Source: Gaiellasilicea sp037720595 | GTDB lineage: Bacteria; Actinomycetota; Thermoleophilia; Gaiellales; Gaiellaceae | Assembly: GCA_037720595.1 (NCBI GenBank) | Contig: JBBJLW010000020.1 | Span: forward strand, 1 to 64,000 | Direction: 5' to 3' | Length of the DNA stretch: 64,000 nucleotides | Shown: positions 42,323-49,969 of the stretch, piece by piece | Numbering within the stretch: the stretch's first letter is position 1 | Layout: each line of letters starts with the position of its first letter | The notes under the pieces: generated by a model | The model's database searches: none | What the model saw: only the letters and a program-made list of their open reading frames with translations | Told to the model about the DNA's origin: nothing | Made by a program: the position numbers and the translations under genes

Positions 42323-42383
42323 AGGGCGTAGTGCGTTACGCTGTCCGGTAAGTGCCAAATGCATTGAGTCTTGGAGGCCGTGC

Positions 42384-42641
42384 GTGCTAGCCGTCTCGAC
42401 GACAGGGTGGTGGGTGATCGGCTCCGTCCTCGGGGTCGTGGTGGTCGCGCTCGTCGCCGTGCTTCTGATCGCGATCATCCTGCTCGCGCGTCGGATCGTC
42501 GGACAGGCGGGCGCGATCGTCGAGGCGCTCGACGGCGCCCAGGCCAACACTGCCGCTCTGTACGACGTCGCGAACACCAATCACGCGCTCGTCCGAATCG
42601 TCCGCGACCTGGGCTCGGTGCGCGAGGAGCTGTCGGCGTGA
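42384..42641 (+). CDS. Small single-helix membrane protein, hydrogenase locus (1 of 4)
   Basis: An 85-residue protein starting at GTG after CTTGGAGG. One long N-terminal membrane helix (WWVIGSVLGVVVVALVAVLL to IILLARRIV) is followed by a soluble helix (GQAGAIVEALDGAQANTAAL). No cysteine or histidine cluster is present, so it is not a heme protein. Its stop overlaps the next gene (GTGA). It belongs to a run of four similar proteins that leads into hypC. Confidence 0.72.
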   Translation: MLAVSTTGWWVIGSVLGVVVVALVAVLLIAIILLARRIVGQAGAIVEALDGAQANTAALYDVANTNHALVRIVRDLGSVREELSA

Positions 42642-42895
42642 GCACCACGGTCGTGGTCTTCGCCTGGATCGGGCTCGCGCTCGGACTCGTCGTTGCGCTC
42701 CTCGTCGTCTGGCTTTTCGACCGCGTCGTTCGCCCGGCGCTCGAGATCGAGCGCTACTCCCGTGCGATCCTCGACGCCGGACTCGGGATCACCCGCAATC
42801 TCGACGGGGTCGACGAGGCGGTGCGCACGCGCGACCTCGCGACGGCCGTGCCCGGCCTGGCTGTCGCCTACCTGCAGAAGCTCGGAAAGGCATGA
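42638..42895 (+). CDS. Small single-helix membrane protein, hydrogenase locus (2 of 4)
   Basis: An 85-residue protein starting at the GTG that overlaps the previous stop. Its N-terminal membrane helix (VVVFAWIGLALGLVVALLVV) is followed by an amphipathic soluble part (LEIERYSRAILDAGLGITRN, then VRTRDLATAVPGLAVAYLQK). The layout is like that of its neighbours, with only weak similarity. The stop overlaps the next ATG (ATGATG). Confidence 0.72.
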   Translation: MSTTVVVFAWIGLALGLVVALLVVWLFDRVVRPALEIERYSRAILDAGLGITRNLDGVDEAVRTRDLATAVPGLAVAYLQKLGKA

Positions 42896-43170
42896 TGTTG
42901 CTCGCTCTCAGCAACGGGGTCGAGCTGGCCTGGGGTCTCGGCCTCGTCATCGGGCTCGTGATCGCCGTCGTCGTCTGGACGCTCCTCGAGGTGCTCCGCC
43001 GCACCGTGCGCGACGTGGACGAGGGCGCGACCGCGATCTGGACGGCCGGCAAGCTCGTCGCGCAGAACACGCAGACGACTCACCTCTTGCAGACGACCAA
43101 GGCTCGCGGGGGCGATCTCCTCGCCGAACTGGGCGAGCACGCCCGCCTCGCCGAAAGGAGCGAACGTTGA
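42892..43170 (+). CDS. Small single-helix membrane protein, hydrogenase locus (3 of 4)
   Basis: A 92-residue protein: MMLLALSNGVELAWGLGLVI leads into a membrane helix ending VVVWTLLEVL. A polar helical tail follows (RTVRDVDEGATAIWTAGKLV, then NTQTTHLLQTTKARGGDLLA). Possible roles are anchoring the soluble hydrogenase or forming a stalk with the other three proteins; no homology to known anchors is visible. Confidence 0.72.
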   Translation: MMLLALSNGVELAWGLGLVIGLVIAVVVWTLLEVLRRTVRDVDEGATAIWTAGKLVAQNTQTTHLLQTTKARGGDLLAELGEHARLAERSER

Positions 43171-43481
43171 AGACAGCCCTAATCGTTGCCACGTTGGTCG
43201 AGCTGGTCTTGCTGGTCGTTGTCCTCGCCCTCTACCTGGTCACCATCGCGGCGACGCTGCGCAAGATCTCGAAGACGCTCGGGCTCGTCACGTTCGGTGT
43301 GCGCGCGATCGAGATGCAGACCCGGCCGATCGGGCCGGTGCTCGGCGAGATCAACGGTGCACTTGAGCAGGTCGCCGGAGCGCTCGAGACCGTCGCCGGT
43401 GTCAAGAGCCCACCGGCGTCCGACCCGGAACCCGAAGCCCCGATGGAGCCGATGACGGGGCCGAAAGCCCAAACTTCCTAG
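43167..43481 (+). CDS. Small single-helix membrane protein, hydrogenase locus (4 of 4)
   Basis: A 104-residue protein starting at TTG (43167) with AAAGGAG at 43154-43160. One membrane helix (LIVATLVELVLLVVVLALYL) is followed by a helical segment (IGPVLGEINGALEQVAGALE) and a Pro/Glu-rich tail ending in KAQTS. It overlaps the previous gene by 4 nt and stops one base before hypC. Confidence 0.72.
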   Translation: MKTALIVATLVELVLLVVVLALYLVTIAATLRKISKTLGLVTFGVRAIEMQTRPIGPVLGEINGALEQVAGALETVAGVKSPPASDPEPEAPMEPMTGPKAQTS

Positions 43482-43482
43482 C

Positions 43483-43761
43483 ATGTGCCTCGGGATTCCC
43501 GGCCAGATCGTCGACGTCGTCGATCCCGAGCACCACATCGCGAAGGTCGAGGTATCGGGTGTGCGGCGGAACGTCAACGTCGCCCTGCTCGCCAACGGCC
43601 CCGATGCGGTCGGGATCGGCGACTGGGTCCTGATCCACGTCGGCTTCGCGATGTCGAAGATCGACGAGGCAGAGGCGCAGGCGACCCAGGAGTTCCTCGA
43701 ACAGCTCGGCGCCGCCTATGAGGAGGAGCTGAAGGAGCTGCACGCGAGCTCGATCGAATGA
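43483..43761 (+). CDS. hypC: Hydrogenase maturation factor HypC
   Basis: A 92-residue HypC/HybG protein. The N-terminus MCLGIPGQIVDV has the essential Cys2, which carries the Fe(CN)2CO unit with HypD. DWVLIHVGFAMSKIDEAEA is the conserved C-terminal part. HypC shuttles the iron group from HypD to the large subunit. Its stop overlaps the ATG of the SIS-HypC fusion gene. Confidence 0.95.
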   Translation: MCLGIPGQIVDVVDPEHHIAKVEVSGVRRNVNVALLANGPDAVGIGDWVLIHVGFAMSKIDEAEAQATQEFLEQLGAAYEEELKELHASSIE

Positions 43762-44438
43762 CGCCAGGCGCCTCGCGTTTGGTGAGGAAGATCGACGAGC
43801 GCGAGCGGGTGCTCAGCGCCTTTCTCGAGGCCGAGCAGGAGCAGCTTGCGCTCGCCTGTCACGCGATGGCGCGAGCGTTCTCGACGGGCGCCACCCTGGT
43901 CGCGTGCGGCAGCGGAGCAGCAGCGACCGATGCGGCCCATATCGCCGTCGAGTTCATGCACCCCGTGATCGTGGGCAAGCGGGCGCTCCCCGCGGTGGCT
44001 GCGCCGGAGCTCGCGCGTCCGGGCGACATCGCGCTCGGGCTCGTCCACGGCGGCGGCGACCCCGAGGTAGAGGAGCTGCTGGAGCGGCCGGGCCTGCTCA
44101 CGATCGCCTTCACGGGTCCCGAGCCGATCGACGCCGACTTCTCGTTCGCCGTCGCGAGCGGTGACCCCGCGATCGTCCAGGAGGTGCAGGAGACCGCCTA
44201 TCACGTGCTCTGGGAACTCGTTCACGTCTTCTTCGAGCACCCGGGCCTCCTCGCCGATGCCTGCATCACCTGCGGGGACATCGCTGTCGAGGCACGCGTC
44301 GTCGAGATCTCGAATCAGACCGCGACGATCGAGCGCGATGGCGCGCGCGAGCAGGTCGCGATCGAGCTCGTCGAGGGGGTCGCGGTCGGCGACACGATCC
44401 TCTGCCATGCCGGGGTCGCGCTGGAGCGGATCGGTTGA
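43758..44438 (+). CDS. SIS domain fused to a HypC-like domain
   Basis: 226 residues. Positions 1-165 resemble a SIS (sugar isomerase) domain: ALACHAMARAFSTGATLVAC, then GSGAAATDAAHIAVEFMHP. Positions 168-226 resemble HypC: ACITCGDIAVEARVVEISNQ and VAVGDTILCHAGVALERIG match the HypC barrel and its xHxGxAxxR end. The HypC N-terminal cysteine is replaced by an internal CITC pair (Cys169, Cys172). A role in building or holding the Fe(CN)2CO unit is inferred from context. It is flanked by hypC and a GmhA-like gene with 4-nt overlaps on both sides. Confidence 0.75.
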   Translation: MTPGASRLVRKIDERERVLSAFLEAEQEQLALACHAMARAFSTGATLVACGSGAAATDAAHIAVEFMHPVIVGKRALPAVAAPELARPGDIALGLVHGGGDPEVEELLERPGLLTIAFTGPEPIDADFSFAVASGDPAIVQEVQETAYHVLWELVHVFFEHPGLLADACITCGDIAVEARVVEISNQTATIERDGAREQVAIELVEGVAVGDTILCHAGVALERIG

Positions 44439-45040
44439 CCGAGTTTCTCTATCCGTTCCTCGAGAGCAGCGAGACCGATCTTCCGACCGTCCTCGCCGAC
44501 GTGCGGGCTTCGACTCTGCAGAAGGGCGCGGACACGATCGCGCTGCGGCGCAGGATCGACCTCGAGGCGGTGGTCGCCTGCGGAGAGGCGATTCGAGCCT
44601 CGCTCGAGCGGGGCGGACGGTTGCTCGCCTTCGGCAACGGCGGCTCGTCGACTGACGCCCAGGATCTCGCCCACGACTGCCGGGCGCTCGGCTGGCCCGC
44701 GCTCGCCCTCGTCGACGACGTCGCGACGATCACCGCGGTCGGGAACGACGTCGGCTTCGAGAACGTCTTCGCACGTCAGCTGATCGCGCTCGCCCGGAGC
44801 AACGACGTCGCGGTCGCGATCTCGACGAGCGGCTCCTCCCGCAACATCCTCACGGGGCTCGAGGAGGCGCAGCGGCAGCTTCTCCTGACCTGTGCGATCA
44901 CGGGCGCCGGCGGAGGGCGCCTTCGCGAGCTGGAGCTCGACCACCTGCTCGTTGCCGACAGCGACTACATCCCGCGCGTGCAGGAGGCGCACGCCACCGT
45001 CTGCCACTTGCTGCTCGAGGTCGTGGGGCCGAGGCGATGA
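44435..45040 (+). CDS. SIS-domain protein, phosphoheptose-isomerase-like
   Basis: A 201-residue GmhA-type SIS protein. AFGNGGSSTDAQDLAHDC is the phosphosugar-binding loop. VAISTSGSSRNILTGLEEAQ is the second, and DYIPRVQEAHATVCHLL is the conserved C-terminal helix with Glu and His. GmhA interconverts sedoheptulose-7-phosphate and D-glycero-D-manno-heptose-7-phosphate. No other heptose genes are nearby, whereas hypC and hypD flank it directly, so a hydrogenase-related role is suspected. Overlaps hypD by 4 nt. Confidence 0.82.
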   Translation: MTEFLYPFLESSETDLPTVLADVRASTLQKGADTIALRRRIDLEAVVACGEAIRASLERGGRLLAFGNGGSSTDAQDLAHDCRALGWPALALVDDVATITAVGNDVGFENVFARQLIALARSNDVAVAISTSGSSRNILTGLEEAQRQLLLTCAITGAGGGRLRELELDHLLVADSDYIPRVQEAHATVCHLLLEVVGPRR

Positions 45041-46158
45041 AATACGTCGACGAGTATCGGTCGCCCGACCTGGCGCAGCGACTCGCGGAGCAGATCGCGG
45101 GGCTCGTCGAGCCGGGCAGGCAGTACAAGCTGATGGAGGTCTGCGGCGGTCACACCCACACGATCTACAAGCACGGGGTCGAGAACCTGCTCCCACCGGC
45201 GGTCGAGCTGATTCACGGGCCCGGCTGTCCGGTCTGCGTGATCCCGATGGGACGCGTGGACGACGCGATTGCGCTCGCCGAGCGGTCGAACGTGATCTTC
45301 ACGACCTTCGGAGACATGATGCGGGTCCCCGGCGGCAACGGATCGCTGTTGGAGGCGAAGGCGCGCGGCGCCGACGTGCGAATGGTCTATTCACCGCTCG
45401 ACGCGCTCCGGATCGCGCGCGAGCACCCTGACCGCGAGGTCGTCTTCTTCGCGATCGGCTTCGAGACGACGACGCCGTCGACGGCCCTGACCCTGCTCCG
45501 CGCTCGGGCCGAGGGAATCCGCAACTTCTTCGTCTTCGCGAACCACGTCACGATCATCCCGGCGATCCGCGCGATCCTCGCCTCGCCGGACCTCCGTCTC
45601 GATGGGTTCATCGGCCCCGGGCACGTCTCGACGGTGATCGGTACGACGCCGTACCGGTTCATCGCCCGGGAGCATGGCAAGCCGCTCGTCGTGGCGGGGT
45701 TCGAGCCCCTCGACGTGCTCCAAGCCGCCTTCATGGTCATGGTTCAGCTCGCAGAAGGACGCTCCGAGGTCGAGAACCAGTATTCCCGCGTGGTTCGAGA
45801 AGGCGGGAACGAGCGGGCGCTCGAGGCGATCGCCGAGACGATGGAGCTGCGGACGACCTTCGAATGGCGTGGGCTCGGCTTCATCTCCCAGAGCGCCCTG
45901 AAGCTCCGCGACGACTTCGCCGACTGGGACGCGGAGCTGCGCTACGACGTTCCCGGGGTGCGGGTCGCAGACCCGAAGGCCTGCCAGTGCGGCGAGGTCC
46001 TGAAAGGTGTGATCAAGCCGTGGGAGTGCAAGGTCTTCGGCACGGCGTGCACACCCGAGAAGCCGATCGGCACGTGCATGGTCTCGAGCGAGGGCGCCTG
46101 CGCGGCCTACTACAACTACGGCCGCTTCTCGCGCCGACTAGAGACGCTCACGACATGA
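45037..46158 (+). CDS. hypD: Hydrogenase maturation factor HypD
   Basis: A 373-residue iron-sulfur protein that with HypC assembles the Fe(CN)2CO moiety. KLMEVCGGHTHTIYKHG and IHGPGCPVCVIP are the active-site motifs. TFGDMMRVPGG and GPGHVSTVIG are also diagnostic. The C-terminal cysteine set (CQCGEVLKG, ECKVFG, CTPEKPIGTCMVSSEGACAA) binds the [4Fe-4S] cluster. It is complete and in frame, overlapping both neighbours by 4 nt. Confidence 0.97.
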   Translation: MKYVDEYRSPDLAQRLAEQIAGLVEPGRQYKLMEVCGGHTHTIYKHGVENLLPPAVELIHGPGCPVCVIPMGRVDDAIALAERSNVIFTTFGDMMRVPGGNGSLLEAKARGADVRMVYSPLDALRIAREHPDREVVFFAIGFETTTPSTALTLLRARAEGIRNFFVFANHVTIIPAIRAILASPDLRLDGFIGPGHVSTVIGTTPYRFIAREHGKPLVVAGFEPLDVLQAAFMVMVQLAEGRSEVENQYSRVVREGGNERALEAIAETMELRTTFEWRGLGFISQSALKLRDDFADWDAELRYDVPGVRVADPKACQCGEVLKGVIKPWECKVFGTACTPEKPIGTCMVSSEGACAAYYNYGRFSRRLETLTT

Positions 46159-47228
46159 ACGGTCGTGAGCAGGAGGTGCTCGAGACGATCGAGCGGCGGC
46201 GCCGTCGGAAGCCAAAGCTCACCGACGAGCTGATCACGCTCGCCCACGGAGCGGGTGGCAAGTCGAGCCATGTGCTCGTCGAGGCGCTCTTCCTCGAGGA
46301 GCTCGGTAACCCGCTGCTCGCTCCGCTCGCAGACGCGGCGGTCTTCACCGAGAACGGCACCCGGATCGCGCTGACGACCGATTCCTACGTCGTCAAGCCG
46401 CTCTTCTTCCCCGGCGGAGACATCGGCGAGCTCGCGGTGAACGGCACGGTGAACGACCTCGCGATGATCGGCGCCCGCCCGCTCTACCTGACCGCCGGCT
46501 TCATCATCGAGGAGGGCTTCCCGACGGCCGAGCTTCGGAAGATCGCCGCTTCGATGGGCGCTGCGGCCCGTGCCGCCGGAGTCGCGATCGCCGCGGGCGA
46601 CACGAAGGTCGTCGAGCGTGACAAGGGCGACGGGGTCTACATCAACACCGCCGGCGTCGGCGTGCTCGAGCGCGAGCTGGAGCTCTCGCCCTCACTCGTC
46701 CACCCCGGCGACAAGATCCTCGTCTCGGGGACGCTCGGCGATCACGGGATGGCGGTGATGGTAGCGCGCGGCAACCTCGAGCTCGAGGTCGACCTCGAGA
46801 GCGACACGGCCTCGCTCGCCGAGCTCGTCCACGGACTCCTCGACGCCACCGGCGGCGTGCGCTGCCTGCGCGACCTGACCCGCGGCGGTCTGGCGACGGT
46901 GCTGAACGAGATCGCGCTCACCGCGGACGTCGGCATCGTGATCGACGAGGCGCGCCTGCCGGTGCGCCCGGAAGTCAATGGCGCCTGCGAGATTCTCGGG
47001 ATCGATCCGCTCTACGTCGCGAATGAAGGGAAGCTCATGGCGGTTGTCGCGCCAGAGGCAGCCGCCGCCGCCTTCGCCGCGCTGGCGTCGCACGAGCTGG
47101 GGATCGACACCGAGATCATTGGTCACGTCCGCGAAGAGCAGCCCGGCCTCGTAGTCCTCGAGACCGCGTTCGGCGGCAGGAGAGTCGTCGACATGCTGGT
47201 GGGCGACCCACTCCCTCGGATCTGTTGA
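46155..47228 (+). CDS. hypE: Hydrogenase maturation factor HypE
   Basis: A 357-residue AIR-synthase-fold protein that dehydrates a carbamoyl group on its C-terminal cysteine to a thiocyanate, the CN donor. ITLAHGAGGKSSHVLVEALF, VVKPLFFPGGDIGELAVNGT and AGDTKVVERDKGDGVYIN are family motifs, and the C-terminus is PRIC with the essential terminal Cys. The carbamoyl donor HypF is not in the window. It ends the plus-strand hydrogenase operon. Confidence 0.97.
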   Translation: MNGREQEVLETIERRRRRKPKLTDELITLAHGAGGKSSHVLVEALFLEELGNPLLAPLADAAVFTENGTRIALTTDSYVVKPLFFPGGDIGELAVNGTVNDLAMIGARPLYLTAGFIIEEGFPTAELRKIAASMGAAARAAGVAIAAGDTKVVERDKGDGVYINTAGVGVLERELELSPSLVHPGDKILVSGTLGDHGMAVMVARGNLELEVDLESDTASLAELVHGLLDATGGVRCLRDLTRGGLATVLNEIALTADVGIVIDEARLPVRPEVNGACEILGIDPLYVANEGKLMAVVAPEAAAAAFAALASHELGIDTEIIGHVREEQPGLVVLETAFGGRRVVDMLVGDPLPRIC

Positions 47229-47328
47229 GGGATGAGGGCTGGATGCGGGCCTACAGTGACGACCGCTGGCTGGCGCACGTACTGGCGCACGGCTAGTAAA
47301 TCACCTGCAAATTCGCGCTTTCAATTTA

Positions 47329-47388
47329 GTCTCGAAAACCGTTATCCGTCTTAACGGCGGATCGAGGGTTCAAATCCCTCCCCCTCCG
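47329..47388 (+). other. tRNA-Ser 3'-half fragment (candidate attachment site)
   Basis: Sixty nucleotides that begin at the anticodon loop (GTCTCGAAAACCGTT), continue through a variable arm (ATCCG/CGGAT), the T arm (GAGGG-TTCAAAT-CCCTC) and the acceptor CCCCTCC plus G. The 5' half is absent. The first 15 and last 23 bases equal those of tRNA-Ser(CGA) at 28205-28291; the variable arms differ. This is what remains of the original tRNA when an element integrates at the anticodon loop. Confidence 0.75.
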
Positions 47389-47487
47389 TCTCATCACCAA
47401 AACGGTTTCGCCGGGCGAGTTCGGAGTCGGTGGCGTCGATCCCGCTCTTGCGCCGGCTTGGTTGAGTTCTCGCCGTAGCGGGACGCC

Positions 47488-48291
47488 TCACAGACCGACG
47501 TGCTGGGCAAGCCAGCGCCGGTTTCGCGTCTGTGCGTCGATCTGGGCCCTGGGGTCGTCGCCCGGCGCGGGCACCCAGTCCTGCTCGACCACGACCCAGC
47601 CGGCGTAGCCGGCGAGCTGGGCAAAAAACCCCTCCAGATCGACGTCTCCTGTGCCCAGCTCGCAGAAGGCCCCTCCGCGCCAGGCCCCGTCCCATCCGGA
47701 TGCCCCCTCCAGCACGGCGAGCCGGACGTCCTTGACGTGCACGTGCGCGACGCGATCCCGCCAGTCGCGCGCGGATTGGACGGCGTCGCCGCCCGCGGCC
47801 GTGAGATGGCCGCTGTCGAGGAGGATCGCGACGTCCGTGTTCTCGAGTAGCCGTTCGATCTCTGCCGGCGTTTGCACGCGCGTGCCCATGTGGTGGTGGA
47901 AGCTCGGCTCGAAGCCGCGGGCACGTGCCAACTCGAGGGCTCGCCGGACGCCGTCGAGAGCGACGTCCCCGTCGCGCGGGCCCCGGTCGCACAGAACCGG
48001 CTGCGCGTCGAACCCCTCGAGCAGGTCGAGCGTGGCCACGAGCGGTGCGAGGTCGCCGTCGCCGAAGCGGAGCTCGACGAAAGCGCCGGCGAGCTTCAGC
48101 CCTCGGCGGTCGAGGCGCTCGCGCAGCTGCTCGCCTTCGCCGAGGTAGCCGGGCGGGCCGAGCTCCGTTCCCTCGTAACCGGCCGCCGCGATCGCGTCGA
48201 GCACCAGGTCGGGCCCCGGCACGTTCGGCAGGATCCCTACCGTCAGCTCGAACGCGCCGTAGCTGACGGGCGCGTTGGCGACGCGGATCAC
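47488..48291 (-). CDS. iolE: Sugar phosphate isomerase/epimerase, IolE-like
   Basis: A 267-residue TIM-barrel protein starting at GTG (VIRVANAPVSYGAFELTVG). SFHHHMGTRVQTPAEI, LLDSGHLTAAGGD, VAHVHVKDVR and VVVEQDWVPAPG supply the metal ligands (Glu, Asp, His) of the xylose-isomerase-like family. In an inositol operon it is most likely 2-keto-myo-inositol dehydratase, or an inosose isomerase. Its start overlaps the iolB stop. The gene name is by context. Confidence 0.78.
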   Translation of the reverse strand: MIRVANAPVSYGAFELTVGILPNVPGPDLVLDAIAAAGYEGTELGPPGYLGEGEQLRERLDRRGLKLAGAFVELRFGDGDLAPLVATLDLLEGFDAQPVLCDRGPRDGDVALDGVRRALELARARGFEPSFHHHMGTRVQTPAEIERLLENTDVAILLDSGHLTAAGGDAVQSARDWRDRVAHVHVKDVRLAVLEGASGWDGAWRGGAFCELGTGDVDLEGFFAQLAGYAGWVVVEQDWVPAPGDDPRAQIDAQTRNRRWLAQHVGL

Positions 48292-49091
48292 CGGACGAGA
48301 GGCACGCGGGGGTCCGGCTCGAGGTCGGCCCAGGCCTCGCGGATCCAGTGGAGGGCCGGATCGTCGGCCGACGCCATCGAGCGTTTGTCGCCGGCCAGGG
48401 CGTTCAGGTAGTAGAGGTCGTAGCCGTGCGCGGCCGCGGTCGTGTGGTAGCCGTACGGGACGAGCATCACGTCGCCATGGCGGACGGTCTCTGTGACGTC
48501 GAGCCCGTGGCGCGGGCTGTAGAGCCGCTGCACCGCGAACGCCTCGGGCGCTCGGGTTCGGAAGTAGTACGTCTCTTCGAGCACGACCTCGCCGGGAGCG
48601 TTGTCCTCGTCGTGCTTGTGCGGCGGGTAGCTCGACCAGTTGCCGGCCGGCGTGAACACCTCGACGACGAGAAGCCGCTCGGCGGGGAATTCCGGCTTGA
48701 CGATGTGGTTGATCTGCCGAGTCGCGTTGCCCGAGCCGCGCACTTCGATCTCGATGTCCTCGGGCCGCACGAGCACTGGCTCGCGGCGCGTCTCGCAGAG
48801 CGCGCCGCAGATCGCGACCTCGCCCTCGCCCTCGACGCGGTAGGCGGTGTCGCGGGGCAGGTAGAGGGCCCATGGCATCCCGGCGAAGACGTGCTCGCGG
48901 CCGCCGAGCTCCCACGTCTCGCCCTCCGCTTCGACGCGGCAGCGGCCGGCGAGCGGGACGAGCACGATCTCGGCGGCTCCCGTCTCGGACGAGAACGCGC
49001 CGCCGCGCACGCCGAAGTGCAGGTAGCTCCACCCGGCCGAGTTCGGGGTCACGTGCTCCCACGCGCCCGCCCTGAGGAGCAATTCGCTCAT
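48288..49091 (-). CDS. iolB: 5-deoxy-glucuronate isomerase
   Basis: A 267-residue double-cupin protein that isomerises 5-deoxy-glucuronate to 5-dehydro-2-deoxy-gluconate. Diagnostic pieces are NSAGWSYLHFGVRGG, RQINHIVKPEFPAERLLVVE, NWSSYPPHKHDEDNA (metal His/Glu) and DVMLVPYGYHTTAAAHGYDL. Full length for IolB. Overlaps iolC and iolE at its ends. Confidence 0.95.
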   Translation of the reverse strand: MSELLLRAGAWEHVTPNSAGWSYLHFGVRGGAFSSETGAAEIVLVPLAGRCRVEAEGETWELGGREHVFAGMPWALYLPRDTAYRVEGEGEVAICGALCETRREPVLVRPEDIEIEVRGSGNATRQINHIVKPEFPAERLLVVEVFTPAGNWSSYPPHKHDEDNAPGEVVLEETYYFRTRAPEAFAVQRLYSPRHGLDVTETVRHGDVMLVPYGYHTTAAAHGYDLYYLNALAGDKRSMASADDPALHWIREAWADLEPDPRVPLVR

Positions 49092-49969
49092 CCGAGTGCC
49101 GCCTCGAGCTCCTCGAGCCGTGGCATCGCCTCCGAGCAGGCGAGCTGCGACGCGACGAGCGCGCCTGCGACCGTGCCGCGCCGTACGCCCTCGACGAGCG
49201 GCAGCCCGGCGAGCAGCGCCTGGCCGAGCGCGGCCGCGAAGGCGTCACCGGCTCCGAGACCGTTTACGACGTCCACGGGGAAGCCCGCCACGTCTGACTC
49301 GTCGCCGTCCTCGAACACCGTCGCGCCGCGCTCGCCGCGTTTCAGCACGAGCGTGGGCGCCTCTACCCGAGCGGCGTCCACCTCCTCCTCGTTGCCGATC
49401 ACGATGTCGGCCGCCGCGACGGCCTCTGCCGCGAATGCCGGATACGCGGACGGATCGTCCCAGAGGCTCGGTCGCCAGTCGAGGTCGAAGATCGTCGTCC
49501 CACGATGCGCGCGCAAGGCGGCAAGCGTCGTCTCGCGGCTCGGCGACTGTGCGAGTCCCGTTCCGGTCGCGTAGAGGAGCGGCGCTGCGGCGACCTCGTC
49601 CGCGTCAAAGTCCACCGGCGCGAGCTGCCAGTCGGGCGCGGTCGGCTTCCGGTAGAAGGTGAGCGGAAAGTGATCCGGCGGCCATACCTCGCAGAAGGTC
49701 GGCGGCGTCTGCCAGTAGGGATCGACGGCGAGGAAACGGACGTCGACTCCCTGCGCGGCGAGCCACGAGCGGACGTAGTCGCCGTGCCCGTCCTCGCCCA
49801 CGCGAGAGACGATCGCCGTGGACACGCCCAGCCGGGCCAGCCCGGTCGCGACGTTCCCCGCAAACCCACCGACGAAGCGGGTGAACGTGCGCACGTCAGC
49901 AAGCCGGGTCTCGAGCTCGTTCGGATAGAGGTCGATCCCGACGCGCCCCATCACGACTGCCTGGATCAC
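49088..49969 (-). CDS. iolC: 5-dehydro-2-deoxygluconokinase
   Basis: A 293-residue PfkB kinase. MGRVGIDLYPNE, FVGGFAGNVATGLARLGVST, and the catalytic NGLGAGDAFAAALGQALL with its Asp base are present. It phosphorylates 5-dehydro-2-deoxygluconate in inositol breakdown. The start is the GTG overlapping the iolD stop. The aldolase IolJ is not in the window. Confidence 0.93.
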   Translation of the reverse strand: MIQAVVMGRVGIDLYPNELETRLADVRTFTRFVGGFAGNVATGLARLGVSTAIVSRVGEDGHGDYVRSWLAAQGVDVRFLAVDPYWQTPPTFCEVWPPDHFPLTFYRKPTAPDWQLAPVDFDADEVAAAPLLYATGTGLAQSPSRETTLAALRAHRGTTIFDLDWRPSLWDDPSAYPAFAAEAVAAADIVIGNEEEVDAARVEAPTLVLKRGERGATVFEDGDESDVAGFPVDVVNGLGAGDAFAAALGQALLAGLPLVEGVRRGTVAGALVASQLACSEAMPRLEELEAALG

